A stretch of DNA of 64,000 nucleotides, taken from NCBI GenBank assembly GCA_027485145.1, contig JAIXRO010000027.1, positions 1-64,000 of the forward strand. The letters run 5' to 3'. Positions 27,064 to 36,033 of this stretch are shown here, piece by piece (the stretch's first letter is position 1; every line of letters begins with the position of its first letter). The notes below the pieces were generated by a model. The model saw only the letters and a list, made by a program, of their open reading frames with translations, was not told the origin of the DNA and did no database searches. The position numbers were made by a program, and so were the translations under genes. Origin of the DNA: Hyphomonadaceae bacterium (GTDB lineage Bacteria > Pseudomonadota > Alphaproteobacteria > Caulobacterales > Hyphomonadaceae).

Positions 27064-27891
27064 ATGTCCATTCCCACGATCGCGGCGGTCCGCAAGTCTC
27101 TGGTGGCGCCACCCGGCAAGGCGTTTGACCTGTCGGCACGCGACACCTCCGGCCGCGACGCCTTCCCGGACAAAGAGGCCGCCGAGACGAGCCTCAAGAA
27201 GGACGCCGCGGTCATCAACGAATTGAAGGACATGCTCTATGCCGAAGGGCAGCGCTCCCTGCTTGTCATCCTCCAGGGCATGGACACGTCCGGCAAGTCG
27301 GGCACCATCAAGGCGGTCTTCTCGGAAACGACGCCGCTCGGCATGGAAGTCAAAGCCTTCAAGGCGCCGAGCACCGAGGAACTCGCCCGCGATTACCTCT
27401 GGCGCGTGCACAATTCGGTGCCCCGCCGCGGTAATGTCGGCATCTTTGACCGGTCTCACTACGAAGACGTGCTGGTCGTCCGGGTGCGCGGCTTCGCGCC
27501 GCTGGAAGACATCGAGAAGCGCTACGAGCAGATCAATGCGTTCGAGAAACACCTCAGCGAGAACGGCACGACGATCCTGAAGCTCATGCTGAACGTCGGA
27601 TACGAGGAGCAGGGTGTACGGCTGAAGGAGCGGCTGCAGGAGACGCACAAGCTCTGGAAGTTCAATCCGGGCGATCTCGATGATCGCAGCAAGTGGACCG
27701 AGTTCATGCAGGCCTATGAACTTGCCATCAAGCGCTGCTCGACCCGTCACGCCCCCTGGTACGTCGTGCCCGCCGACAGCCGCACCCGGCGCAATGCCCT
27801 GATCGCCCGCGTCGTGCGCGGCGCACTCGAAGGCATGGACCTGAAATGGAAGAACCCGGGCTATGAACCCGGGTCCTATGACATTTCGTAA
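27064..27891 (+). CDS. Polyphosphate kinase 2 family protein
   Basis: PPK2 enzymes transfer phosphate between polyphosphate and nucleotides. This 275-residue one-domain protein has Walker A GMDTSGKS (73-79 region), the lid/substrate segment APSTEELARDYLWRVHNSVPRRG and Walker B GIFDRSHYEDVLV (about 126-137). All the hallmark residues of the family are present. Whether it favours nucleotide mono- or diphosphates (class I, II or III) cannot be told with confidence here. It begins 20 bases after the rpsD terminator and converges with the GIN-domain gene, 11 bases away. Confidence 0.92.
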   Translation: MSIPTIAAVRKSLVAPPGKAFDLSARDTSGRDAFPDKEAAETSLKKDAAVINELKDMLYAEGQRSLLVILQGMDTSGKSGTIKAVFSETTPLGMEVKAFKAPSTEELARDYLWRVHNSVPRRGNVGIFDRSHYEDVLVVRVRGFAPLEDIEKRYEQINAFEKHLSENGTTILKLMLNVGYEEQGVRLKERLQETHKLWKFNPGDLDDRSKWTEFMQAYELAIKRCSTRHAPWYVVPADSRTRRNALIARVVRGALEGMDLKWKNPGYEPGSYDIS

Positions 27892-27902
27892 GGGGGCGCA
27901 GG

Positions 27903-28841
27903 TCAGCCGCCGAAGCTGACCGAACCGCCGCTGGATTCGGCAATGTTCTGTTCGGCGGGCTTGCCCGCAAACGATACCGATCCGCCGCTCGACGCGTTGC
28001 CGGTTGCGCTGACGGTGGCATAAGCGTCCACGTCCGCGCCGCTCGAGACGCTGACGGTTGCGCGCTCGCAGCGCAGGCCTTCGCTCTCGACGCCCGCGCC
28101 GGAGGAGGCGGAGACGGTGAGTGCGCTGCAATTTCCCGATAGCCGAACCGACGCACCAGACGACGCATCGATACGAAAGCTGGCCGCAGCCGCGGACGTG
28201 AGATCGACATCGCCCGATGACGACGCATTGATCGCGACATCGCCGGTTCCGGCCGAGAAGACGTCCGCTTCACCGCTCGATGAGGCCGACACATCGAGAT
28301 TGCCGGCCGCGAGTTCGGCGGCTTTCACTTCGCCCGAAGACGATGCGGAGATGCGGGCGTCAGCGGCGCTGCCGCCGAGTGTGATGACGGAGCTGGACGA
28401 AGCGGCGGCACTGAACGTGTTCGCATTGAGCGTCTTTGCTTCGAACCGCGAAGACTGCGCAGCGGTCACGGCATCGATATCCGGGCCAGTGACGTAGACG
28501 GTATAGGCCGGCATTGTCTTGCCGTTGACCTTCACGACCTTGCCATCGTCCGACACGCTGACGGAGCGTCCGCCCCAGGACAGCCAGCTGCGTTTTGCCC
28601 GGAGACTCTCGCGCGAAACCACGAGCGTGTCGCCCCGGTTGGCGATGCGGGAATCCGAATAGTCACCATCGCTGGACACCACGCGCACGGTGGTCTCGGA
28701 CGCGGGCTTGTAGATTACCTTCATCGCGCCATCGACTTCGATGTTGGAGAAGGGCTTCAACTTGTAGGATTTGCCTTCGGCGAGCGCGGCGGGCGTGAGG
28801 GCGAAGGTGAGGGCCGCGATTGCGGTCAATGTCTTGTTCAT
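27903..28841 (-). CDS. Secreted GIN-domain (DUF2807) repeat protein
   Basis: This 312-residue protein has a signal peptide (1-21, cleavage near ALAEG). The N-terminal part (25-60, FSNIEVDGAMKVIYKPASETTVRV) is the opening strand set of the head-GIN / DUF2807 family. From about 120 on, the sequence is built of short Ser/Gly/Ala/Asp repeats such as ISASSSGEVKAAELAAGNLDV and INASSSGDVDLTSAAA, roughly every 18-20 residues. This spacing fits a right-handed beta-helix or similar. The role is unknown; these proteins are thought to sit in the periplasm or on the surface. A palindromic operator lies in its promoter. Confidence 0.85.
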   Translation of the reverse strand: MNKTLTAIAALTFALTPAALAEGKSYKLKPFSNIEVDGAMKVIYKPASETTVRVVSSDGDYSDSRIANRGDTLVVSRESLRAKRSWLSWGGRSVSVSDDGKVVKVNGKTMPAYTVYVTGPDIDAVTAAQSSRFEAKTLNANTFSAAASSSSVITLGGSAADARISASSSGEVKAAELAAGNLDVSASSSGEADVFSAGTGDVAINASSSGDVDLTSAAAASFRIDASSGASVRLSGNCSALTVSASSGAGVESEGLRCERATVSVSSGADVDAYATVSATGNASSGGSVSFAGKPAEQNIAESSGGSVSFGG

Positions 28842-28875
28842 GGCGGGCTCCTGAATTGGGTAAACCCTGTATGGA

Positions 28876-28892
28876 TTATCGAAATACGATAA
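28876..28892 (-). promoter_or_regulatory. Palindromic operator before the GIN-domain gene
   Basis: TTATCG-AAATA-CGATAA is a perfect 6-5-6 inverted repeat, just downstream of a TTGACT -35-like hexamer (28897-28892 on the minus strand). A further half-site, TTTCGATAAT (28906-28915), mirrors ATTATCGAAA (28875-28884). A dimeric repressor site is likely; the regulator is not identified in the window. Confidence 0.55.
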
Positions 28893-28930
28893 GTCAATCG
28901 TTGTTTTTCGATAATTTTCTATGTCCCTGT

Positions 28931-29908
28931 TCAGTCTCCGGAATTTGGGCGGCTTTGACGGCGAAGCACCATCGGCGGCTGGCCATAGGCGCGCACGAAG
29001 GCGAGCCGCATCCGCTCGGCGTCCCCGAAGCCGGTTTCGATGGCGATTTGCTGCAGGGAAAGATGGCCGGATTCGACCGACTGGCGCGCCGATTCCAGGC
29101 GTAGCTTTTCAATGAAGCGCGCCGGGGTCGTGCCTGTCTCGCTGCGAAAGACGCGGGCAAAATTGCGGGGACTCATCGCGGCGCGTTCGGCCAGGGAGTC
29201 CACATCCAGCGGCGCGGCGAGATTGGTCCGTATCCAGCCGATCAACTCATCGAACCGGCCAGACGCCAGCCGGACATCCTGCATCACGGAGAACTGCGAT
29301 TGCCCGCCGGCGCGGCGCTGGTGCACCACGAGTTCCCGTGCGGCCCGGCGTGCGACGTCTTCGCCGAGGTCATCCTCGACCAGCGCAAGCGCAAGATCGA
29401 TGCCTGCGGTGATGCCTGCGGACGTCCAGAACTTGCCGTCTCGCACATAGATGCGATCTGCGAGCAGTTTGGTGTCCGGGAAGGCGCGTTCAAACGTCGC
29501 CGAGCGGCGCCAGTGGGTGGTGGCCTGCCGGCCTTTCAGCAAACCCGCAGCGGCAAGCAGGAACGCGCCGGAGCAGACCGAACAGGTGCGCCGTGTACGG
29601 ACAGAGAGGTCACGGATCGCGCTCAGCAGCGCTTCGTCGGCGACCGCTTCGCGGGTGCCCTCGCCGCCAGAGACGACGAGCGTATCGACCGTCAGATTGT
29701 CCGGCAGGCGTTCGGACACGAGCGAGACACCGCAGGAGGACTGAACGGCGCCGCCCTTCAGGGAGTAGAGGCTCTGCCGGTAGGGCGGAGGCGACATGCC
29801 GCGCATCGGCATTTCGAACACACCCATGGGTCCGGCAGCGTCAAGAAGCTGAAAGCCTTCGAAGATGAGCACGCCGATGTCGCGCGGACCATGTATGGCA
29901 GGTTTCAT
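28931..29908 (-). CDS. GlxA family transcriptional regulator
   Basis: This 325-residue protein combines an N-terminal DJ-1/PfpI-like amidotransferase-type domain (about 8-180, with RTCSVCSGAFLLAAAGLL) and a C-terminal AraC-type double helix-turn-helix (about 225-318, SLAERAAMSPRNFARVFRSETGTTPARFIEKLRLESARQSVE, then IAIETGFGDAERMRLAF). GlxA-type regulators respond to small molecules and often control a neighbouring gene. Here the divergent DJ-1/PfpI enzyme gene, 66 bases away, is the natural target. The ligand is unknown. Confidence 0.92.
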   Translation of the reverse strand: MKPAIHGPRDIGVLIFEGFQLLDAAGPMGVFEMPMRGMSPPPYRQSLYSLKGGAVQSSCGVSLVSERLPDNLTVDTLVVSGGEGTREAVADEALLSAIRDLSVRTRRTCSVCSGAFLLAAAGLLKGRQATTHWRRSATFERAFPDTKLLADRIYVRDGKFWTSAGITAGIDLALALVEDDLGEDVARRAARELVVHQRRAGGQSQFSVMQDVRLASGRFDELIGWIRTNLAAPLDVDSLAERAAMSPRNFARVFRSETGTTPARFIEKLRLESARQSVESGHLSLQQIAIETGFGDAERMRLAFVRAYGQPPMVLRRQSRPNSGD

Positions 29909-29974
29909 GGGAACATTGTCCTTTCTGCCAGACGGCTTTTAGGCGAGAAAGTTCCGGCCAGCAAGGAGTCCACG

Positions 29975-30682
29975 ATGAGCACGCCGCCTTTTGTCACTGT
30001 CTTCGCCCTCTATCCCAACCTCACGCAGCTCGATTTCACCGGTCCGCATCAGGTGCTCAGCCGGATCCCGGGCGCGAAGACCATTGTCGCGAGCCGGATG
30101 GGCGGCGAGATCGAAGCCGAAGGCGGGCTCGTGATCGGCCGGACAACGCCGCTCGCCGACATCGAGCGCTGCGACCTGATCTGCGTGCCCGGCGGTATGA
30201 CCGCGACGGAGGCTGCGCTTGACGAAGAGTTCGTCGCGCACATCCGGCGGCTGGCACTCGGCGCAAAGTATGTGACGTCCGTCTGCACCGGCTCGCTCAT
30301 TCTGGGCGCTGCTGGCCTGTTGCAGGGCAAGCGCGCGGCATGCCACTGGGCATGGCGCAGCCTGCTCACCGAATTCGGCGCGATTCCGGACGAGGCGCGG
30401 GTCGTCCGTGACGGGAACATCTTTACGGGCGGCGGTGTGACGGCCGGGATCGACTTTGCCTTCACGATGCTGACGGAAATCTCCGGCGAGGCGTATGCGA
30501 AAGCCTTGACGCTGGGGCTCGAATACGCGCCGTCACCGCCCTATGGCTGCGGCCGGCCGGAACTTGCCGATGATGCGACGCTACGGCTGGTGGCCGGCAA
30601 CATGGACAAGGTGATGGCGCAACGGATGGCGGAGGCGCAGGAAGCCGGACGGCGGCTCAGCCGCTATGCGACATCGCCGTAG
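29975..30682 (+). CDS. DJ-1/PfpI family protein, isonitrile hydratase-like
   Basis: This 235-residue protein resembles isonitrile hydratase (InhA), which adds water to isonitriles to give N-formamides. The nucleophile elbow [10 protein letters not shown] holds C104 and T105, and D20 in [10 protein letters not shown] matches the essential aspartate of that enzyme. The ATG at 29975 has AAGGAG 8 bases upstream. The open frame continues far upstream, but that part overlaps the divergent regulator gene and is not coding. The gene ends in a 19-base convergent overlap with rimO. The true substrate is unproven. Confidence 0.88.
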   Translation: MSTPPFVTVFALYPNLTQLDFTGPHQVLSRIPGAKTIVASRMGGEIEAEGGLVIGRTTPLADIERCDLICVPGGMTATEAALDEEFVAHIRRLALGAKYVTSVCTGSLILGAAGLLQGKRAACHWAWRSLLTEFGAIPDEARVVRDGNIFTGGGVTAGIDFAFTMLTEISGEAYAKALTLGLEYAPSPPYGCGRPELADDATLRLVAGNMDKVMAQRMAEAQEAGRRLSRYATSP

Positions 30683-32022
30683 AGGTCATAATCATCCGCG
30701 CCAGTGATCCGGGCGCGGACGATATCGCCGGATTTCAGGGCAGACTTGCTGGCGACGTAGACGACGGCGTCGACTTCCGGCGCATCCGCCTTGGATCGCC
30801 CGATCCAGCCGCCCGGTGTCTGGTCGTCGGCTTCGTCGATGATCACGTCGAGGGTCTTTCCGACCTGGGCCGCGGCCCGCGCCGCCGAGACTTCGGCCTG
30901 TGCCTCCATGAACCGGTGCCAGCGCTCTTCCTTGAGTTCGGCCGGGACATGATTGTCGAGCTTGCCGCTTTCGGCATGCGCGACGTTCTCGTACTGGAAG
31001 CAGCCCGCGCGGTCGATTTTCGCTTCGCGGATGAAGTCGAGCAGGATGTCGAAATCCTGGTCTGTCTCGCCCGGGAAGCCGACGATGAAGGTGGAGCGGA
31101 TAGCGAGGTCCGGGACATCGCGGCGCCAGTTGGCGATGCGGGCGAGGACCTTGTCCTGATTGCCCGGACGCTTCATGGCCTTGAGGACCGGGGCCGAGGC
31201 ATGCTGGAACGGGATGTCCAGATACGGCGTGATGAGGCCTTCGGCCATCAGGGGGATGATGTTGTCCACGTGCGGGTAGGGATAAACGTAATGCATCCGG
31301 GTCCAGACGCCGAGGCTGCCCAGACCGCGCGCGAGATCAAGGAAGCGCGTCTCGTATTCGGCGCCGCGCCAGGTTTCCGGCTTGTAGCGGATATCCAGTC
31401 CGTAGGCGGACGTATCCTGACTGATGACGAGCAGTTCCATGACGCCGGCCGCGACCAGCTTTTCGGCTTCGGTCAGCACATGGTGGATCGGGCGGGAGAC
31501 CAGATCGCCGCGCAGTTTCGGGATGATGCAGAAGCTGCAGCGGTTGTTGCAGCCTTCGGAAATCTTGAGGTAGGCGTAGTGACGCGGCGTGAGGCGCAGG
31601 CCGCTCTCGGGCACAAGGTCGAGGTGCGGATTGTGCGGCGGGGTGAGGTGGGTGTGCACCGCGTCCATCACGGCTTCATACTGGTGCGGCCCGGTGACGG
31701 CGAGCACCTTCGGGTGCGCGCGCTGGATCACGTCCGGCTCGGCGCCGAGGCAGCCAGTGACGATGACCTTGCCATTGGCTTCGATGGCTTCGCCGATGGC
31801 AGCGAGGCTTTCATCGCGGGCGGAGTCCAGGAAGCCGCAGGTGTTGACGAGCACAAGGTCGGCGCCTGCATAGTCCGGCGCGATCTGATACCCCTCGGCG
31901 CGCAGGCGCGTGATGATCCGTTCGGAATCGACGAGCGCCTTCGGGCAGCCGAGCGAAACGATGCCGACTTTCGGCGTCTTGGCGGCCCGGATGGGCGCGG
32001 GGGCGAGCGGTGTGTCTGTCAT
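30664..32022 (-). CDS. rimO: Ribosomal protein S12 methylthiotransferase RimO
   Basis: RimO is a radical-SAM enzyme that methylthiolates an aspartate of ribosomal protein S12. The UPF0004 domain (C26, C62, C91 in [21 protein letters not shown]) binds one Fe-S cluster. The radical-SAM triad C158-C162-C165 in [10 protein letters not shown] binds the other. A TRAM domain ends the 452-residue protein. The start at 32022 ([10 protein letters not shown]) is preferred; the open frame extends eight codons upstream. Its stop lies inside the end of the convergent DJ-1/PfpI gene. Confidence 0.96.
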   Translation of the reverse strand: MTDTPLAPAPIRAAKTPKVGIVSLGCPKALVDSERIITRLRAEGYQIAPDYAGADLVLVNTCGFLDSARDESLAAIGEAIEANGKVIVTGCLGAEPDVIQRAHPKVLAVTGPHQYEAVMDAVHTHLTPPHNPHLDLVPESGLRLTPRHYAYLKISEGCNNRCSFCIIPKLRGDLVSRPIHHVLTEAEKLVAAGVMELLVISQDTSAYGLDIRYKPETWRGAEYETRFLDLARGLGSLGVWTRMHYVYPYPHVDNIIPLMAEGLITPYLDIPFQHASAPVLKAMKRPGNQDKVLARIANWRRDVPDLAIRSTFIVGFPGETDQDFDILLDFIREAKIDRAGCFQYENVAHAESGKLDNHVPAELKEERWHRFMEAQAEVSAARAAAQVGKTLDVIIDEADDQTPGGWIGRSKADAPEVDAVVYVASKSALKSGDIVRARITGADDYDLYGDVA

Positions 32023-32067
32023 CCGGCCCCTGCTAGCGCGAAACATGTGCGCGGGAAAGCAGCGCCT

Positions 32068-33192
32068 TCACTGCTGGCGGATCGGGAGCGGGCGAAGCGA
32101 GGGGCCATTGTCGCCGTCATAGGGCAGGGGTTGCCAGACATCACTGACGGGCGCGGGCATATCTGTGGTCGCCTTGTAGAAGGCGTGGGGCGCGTCGCTG
32201 CTCGACTGGCGCGCGCTCTGCGCCAGCGGGCCGAGCTGGCGGAGCAGGTGCGGCGTGACCATGGTGAGCCGGAGCCGCGCTGCGCCGCCATGCCGGGCAA
32301 GGGCCAATCCAGCTCGCACCAGAGCCTGCAAAGCGGTGCCATCTTCGGGATCGAGCGTCACGAGATCGATCACATCAAGGTAGGGCGGCTCGGCCTCGGA
32401 GGGCTTGTTGAACTGGAAGAGGGCAAGGCCCCGGATTGCACCCGATTGCGGATACGCGAGCAGTACGGGCGCCACCGCCTGTTCGGGATCGGCGAGTCGC
32501 CAGGCGAGGGCTTCGGGCGAGCGTTCGGTAAAGAGGCGTGGGCCGGCGCGCAGATGCGCATCAAACGCGGCGAGGCGCGCGTGCGATATGGGGGCGGCAA
32601 TGCGCTCCACGTCGCCCGCGTGCCGGGCGAGGATGGCATCGGCATCCGGCGCGGGGCGCGGAATATCCGGGATCAAGCGCATGTGCTGCCCGCCGACGAG
32701 TTCGTGGGCGCGCCAACTGAGCGCGCCGAACGCAACGAGGGCCGGGTTGGCAATCCAGGACAGTTTCAGCGAACCGGTTTCGGGATAGACGGCAAGCTTC
32801 ATCGCCATGTAAATCCGTGCACTGACGGGATTGGCGTTCATGCCGCTGAGCAGCACGGGCGTGTCCTGACGCAGGAAAGTGCGCAGCAGGCTGAGAGCGC
32901 GTCCGCCCTGATCGGCCGCCGCGATGAAACTATGGCCGGATGCAATGAGGTGGGGCGTACCCGCCCGCCAGGCCTTCTGGACCAGGTTACCTAGGAACGC
33001 CGAAACGTTGCCGGACCGGTCCTCGACCACCCATCCTGCAGGCAGGCCGGACTGGCCGGGGTTCTGCCGGATCAGCCAGTCGAAGCCAGCGGCGGTTTTC
33101 TGCGCGAACCAGACACGCTCCAGCAGCGCGTTGATCTGCGCGAGATCGCGCGGCTCAACGGGCCGGATCGTAGGGATGGCCGGATCCGGCAT
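32068..33192 (-). CDS. GNAT-like acyltransferase family protein
   Basis: This 374-residue protein begins like an N-acetyltransferase (IRPVEPRDLAQINALLERVWF) and keeps an acyl-CoA-fold pattern in the first half (WVVEDRSGNVSAFLGNLVQKAWRAGTPHLIASG). The second half (190-340) has another strand-helix pattern (LLAYPQSGAIRGLALFQF) that may be a second GNAT-like lobe. No catalytic residue or substrate can be assigned. It lies 21 bases after grxD and 45 bases before rimO on the same strand, so all three may be one transcript. It could instead be described as a hypothetical protein. Confidence 0.65.
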   Translation of the reverse strand: MPDPAIPTIRPVEPRDLAQINALLERVWFAQKTAAGFDWLIRQNPGQSGLPAGWVVEDRSGNVSAFLGNLVQKAWRAGTPHLIASGHSFIAAADQGGRALSLLRTFLRQDTPVLLSGMNANPVSARIYMAMKLAVYPETGSLKLSWIANPALVAFGALSWRAHELVGGQHMRLIPDIPRPAPDADAILARHAGDVERIAAPISHARLAAFDAHLRAGPRLFTERSPEALAWRLADPEQAVAPVLLAYPQSGAIRGLALFQFNKPSEAEPPYLDVIDLVTLDPEDGTALQALVRAGLALARHGGAARLRLTMVTPHLLRQLGPLAQSARQSSSDAPHAFYKATTDMPAPVSDVWQPLPYDGDNGPSLRPLPIRQQ

Positions 33193-33213
33193 GCGTTCGC
33201 GATCCGAAACGGA

Positions 33214-33552
33214 TCAGCTGGCCGTCAGTTCGATGCCCTTTTCGGCGAGCAGTTGTTTCAGCTCTCCGGTCTCGAACATCTCTTTCAGGATATCGCAGCC
33301 GCCGATGAACTCGCCTTTCACATAGAGCTGCGGGATCGTCGGCCAGTTGGTGTACTGCTTGATGCCGTCCCGGACAGCGGCGCTCTCGAGGACGTTGGTC
33401 GAGACATATTCGACGCCGAGATAATCGAGGATCTGCACGACCGTGGACGAGAAGCCGCACTGCGGGAAAGTGGGCGTGCCCTTCATGAACAGGACGACGT
33501 CGTTCTGCTTTACCGCTTTGTCGATGGCGTCGAGGGTCGCTTGGTCTGTCAT
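33214..33552 (-). CDS. grxD: Monothiol glutaredoxin, Grx4 type
   Basis: This 112-residue protein has the CGFS active site (C32-GFS) of class II monothiol glutaredoxins, with family segments [36 protein letters not shown] and MFETGEL. These proteins bind glutathione-ligated [2Fe-2S] clusters and act with BolA proteins in iron-sulfur delivery and iron sensing. bolA is on the same strand upstream, but separated here by the M2 peptidase gene. In most alphaproteobacteria the two are adjacent. Confidence 0.96.
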   Translation of the reverse strand: MTDQATLDAIDKAVKQNDVVLFMKGTPTFPQCGFSSTVVQILDYLGVEYVSTNVLESAAVRDGIKQYTNWPTIPQLYVKGEFIGGCDILKEMFETGELKQLLAEKGIELTAS

Positions 33553-33809
33553 GAAAGTCGCTCCGCATATTCTTTTGATGTGGCGTTTCCGGGCGCAGGC
33601 GTCAAGCGAGGCGCGGGATGCCGAATGCGCTTGGCTTCGTCATGGGGGGTGGCTTGCGGATTATTGAATATCGATAAAGAATCGCCAGTTGTCGCAAGTC
33701 GCTGATCGCGCAGCGGATGGAGCGCGAATAGCGCAGCCGGTCTCTCGCGAAACCAAAAAAGGGCGCTCCGTCTGGGGCGCCCTTTTCAGTTCCGGTTGTA
33801 ACCGCGGGC
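33553..33809. other. Intergenic region between grxD and the M2 peptidase gene
   Basis: This 257-base gap holds the grxD leader, an AT-rich stretch around 33658-33683 (TTATTGAATATCGATAA) and the M2 peptidase terminator. No ORF with recognisable features or good ribosome site was found in it. Confidence 0.6.
33755..33786 (-). terminator. Terminator of the M2 peptidase gene
   Basis: AAAAGGGCGC (33757-33766) and GCGCCCTTTT (33777-33786) form a perfect 10-bp stem with a 10-base loop. On the minus strand a six-T run follows, so it ends transcription of the M2 peptidase gene, whose stop is at 33810. Confidence 0.88.
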
Positions 33810-35642
33810 TTACCAGCCGCAGGTCTGACCTTCGTTTTCTGTCTTGAGGTAGACGATCAGCGGATCGAAATACTCGATGATCGCGCTGCCATCCATTTCG
33901 CGGGTGCCGGTGAACTTCTCCAGCGTATCGGGCCATGGCTGCGAGGCGCCGGCTTCGAGCATCGCGTTGAAGCGCTGGCCGACTTCCTTGTTGCCGTAGA
34001 TCGAGCAGCGATGCAGCGGACCCTCCCAGCCGGCCTGTTCGCAAGCGGCCTTGTGGAACTGGAACTGCATGATGAAGCTGAGGAAGTAACGCAGGTACGG
34101 CGTGTTGCCCGGGATGTGATACTTCGCGCCCGGATCAAATGCGTCTGCCGGACGTGGGCCCGGAGGCACAACGCCCTGGTTCTTCAGGCGAAGGTCCCAC
34201 CAGGCCTGATTGTAGTTTTCAGGCGTCGTCTCTCCCGACAGCACGCCCCAGCGCCAGCCATCGACGGTGAGCGCGAAGGGAAGGAAGGCAATCTTGTCCA
34301 GCGCGGTCTGCATCAGCAGCGCCGTGTCGGCGTCCGGACCCGGCATTTCCTCGGCGGTGATCAGGCCGATCTGCTGGAAGTATTCCGGCGTGATCGAGAG
34401 CGAGATGAAGTCGCCGATGGCCTCGTGGAAGCCGTCATGCGCGCCGTTCTTGTAGAGGAAATCCTGATCCTTGTAGGCGCGCTGATAGTAGTTGTGACCA
34501 AGCTCGTGGTGGACGGTGTAGAAGTCCTCCGAGTTCACCTCGGTGCACATCTTGATACGGACATCTTCCTGATCGTCCAGATTCCAGGCCGAGGCATGGC
34601 ATTGCACTTCGCGGCCTTCGGGGCGAACGATCATCGAGCGTTCCCAGAAGGTGTCGGGCAGGGGCGCGAGCCCCAGCGAGACGAAGAAGGCTTCGGCCGT
34701 CTCGACCATCTTGATCGGCGTGTAGCCCTGCTCGACGAGGCGGGTCGTCACGTCATACTTGAGCGGCGCTGTGGCCGGCTGGACGATGTCATAGATGGAC
34801 GACCATTGCTGCGCCCACATGTTGCCGAGCAGGTCCGCCCGGATCGGGCCGGTGGCGGGCTGGACCGCGTCGCCGTACTTCTGGTTCAGCTTCGTGCGGG
34901 TATAGCAGTGCAGCTCCTTGTAGAGCGGCTCGACCTGGCCCCACAGGCGCTGGACTTCGGCTTCCATCTCTTCGGGCGGCATGTCGTAGCCCGACAGCCA
35001 CATCTGATCGAGGCTGGGATAGCCGAGTTCGACGGCGCCTTCGTTCGCGAGGGTTACCATCTTGGCGTAGTTGTCTTTCATGGGCGGCGAGATCGAATGC
35101 CAGCCTTCCCAGACGGCCTTGGTGACGTTCGGATCACGTGAGGTTTCGATGATCGTGGAGGCGTCATCCACCGTCAGCATCTTGCCCTGATATTCGAACT
35201 TGCCGGTGCCGTAGGCGGCGTCGAGATCGGTCGTCAGCGTCGCGAGCTCTTCGGCGGCGCCGTCACGGGACGGGGCTGGAATCGTGATTCCGCCGCGCAG
35301 GATCTGGATCTTGCGGGCAAGGTCCGGCGGCAATTTCGAGATGTCGAACTTCTTGGACTCGTTGGCGAGAGAGACGACGAGTTTCGTGCCCTTCGCGCCG
35401 GCTTCGGCGGCGGCGGCGTTTGTCTCCGGCGTGATGTTCGTCGCCTGGTTCCAGTAGGCCTGCGCGGCCTCCCGGTTCATCGCGGCGAGTTCGCTTTCCA
35501 CCCGGCCGAGAAAAGTCCGCGCTTCGATCGCCATTTCTTCGGCGGCCACGGCGGCGGGATCGACCCGTTCCTGATACGGCGTGCAGGAGACCAGCACGAG
35601 GCCAAGCGCCGCGGCGCTGACCGATTTCATGAGTTTTGACAT
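33810..35642 (-). CDS. M2 family (ACE-like) metallopeptidase lipoprotein
   Basis: This 610-residue protein is related to angiotensin-converting enzyme, a zinc dipeptidyl-carboxypeptidase. The N-terminus is a lipoprotein signal with lipobox LVSC (C20). The zinc motif H379-E380-L-G-H383 in TVHHELGHNYYQR and the downstream glutamate in GFHEAIGDFISLS (third ligand) are intact. The length matches bacterial M2 enzymes such as that of Xanthomonas. Peptides cleaved are unknown; it probably works in the periplasm. It has its own terminator and separates bolA from grxD. Confidence 0.95.
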   Translation of the reverse strand: MSKLMKSVSAAALGLVLVSCTPYQERVDPAAVAAEEMAIEARTFLGRVESELAAMNREAAQAYWNQATNITPETNAAAAEAGAKGTKLVVSLANESKKFDISKLPPDLARKIQILRGGITIPAPSRDGAAEELATLTTDLDAAYGTGKFEYQGKMLTVDDASTIIETSRDPNVTKAVWEGWHSISPPMKDNYAKMVTLANEGAVELGYPSLDQMWLSGYDMPPEEMEAEVQRLWGQVEPLYKELHCYTRTKLNQKYGDAVQPATGPIRADLLGNMWAQQWSSIYDIVQPATAPLKYDVTTRLVEQGYTPIKMVETAEAFFVSLGLAPLPDTFWERSMIVRPEGREVQCHASAWNLDDQEDVRIKMCTEVNSEDFYTVHHELGHNYYQRAYKDQDFLYKNGAHDGFHEAIGDFISLSITPEYFQQIGLITAEEMPGPDADTALLMQTALDKIAFLPFALTVDGWRWGVLSGETTPENYNQAWWDLRLKNQGVVPPGPRPADAFDPGAKYHIPGNTPYLRYFLSFIMQFQFHKAACEQAGWEGPLHRCSIYGNKEVGQRFNAMLEAGASQPWPDTLEKFTGTREMDGSAIIEYFDPLIVYLKTENEGQTCGW

Positions 35643-35712
35643 TTGGGGAGCCCTCCCTTGGAATTTGCCGCAACAGACAGCGAACTCGCCCCAACGTCAA
35701 TGTGGCGACGCC

Positions 35713-35943
35713 TCAGGGCGCCCGTGTCTTGAGAGCGAGGGCATGCAACACGCCGCCCATGTGCCCCTGCAAGGCGTCATAGACCATCTGGTGCTGGCGC
35801 ACGCGCGGCACGCCGGCGAAGGCGGCGCTGACGATCTCGGCCTGCCAGTGATTGTTGTCGCCGGCCAGGTCCGTCAGCGTGATTTCGGCATCGGGAAAGC
35901 CTTCCCTGAGGAATTTCATCAGCGTGTCTTCGCTCATGCCCAT
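35713..35943 (-). CDS. bolA: BolA family protein
   Basis: This 76-residue protein has the BolA (class II KH-like) pattern FPDAEITLTDLAGDNNHWQAEIVSAAFAGVPRVRQHQMVYDAL. The conserved histidine in VRQHQMVY is the Fe-S ligand position. It works with monothiol glutaredoxin (grxD is further along on the same strand). Two ATGs are possible (35943 and 35937); AAAGGAAA lies about 8 bases before the first. The frame is open further upstream but without similarity. Confidence 0.93.
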   Translation of the reverse strand: MGMSEDTLMKFLREGFPDAEITLTDLAGDNNHWQAEIVSAAFAGVPRVRQHQMVYDALQGHMGGVLHALALKTRAP

Positions 35944-36033
35944 GCGGCGTTTCCTTTCAAGGCTGAAGCTAGGCAGATGGCGCCCCGTGGGTCTAGGGTC
36001 AAGCATTACGAGTCGTGGCATCCGGAGATCCGA

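Noticed and set aside
29300..29974. Upstream extension of the DJ-1/PfpI frame
   Set aside because: It overlaps most of the divergent GlxA gene and has no family similarity; the ATG at 29975 has a good AAGGAG site.
35581..36033. Upstream extension of the M28 peptidase frame
   Set aside because: It runs antisense through bolA. The TTG at 36034 with GGAG six bases before it, at the start of the membrane anchor, is a better start.
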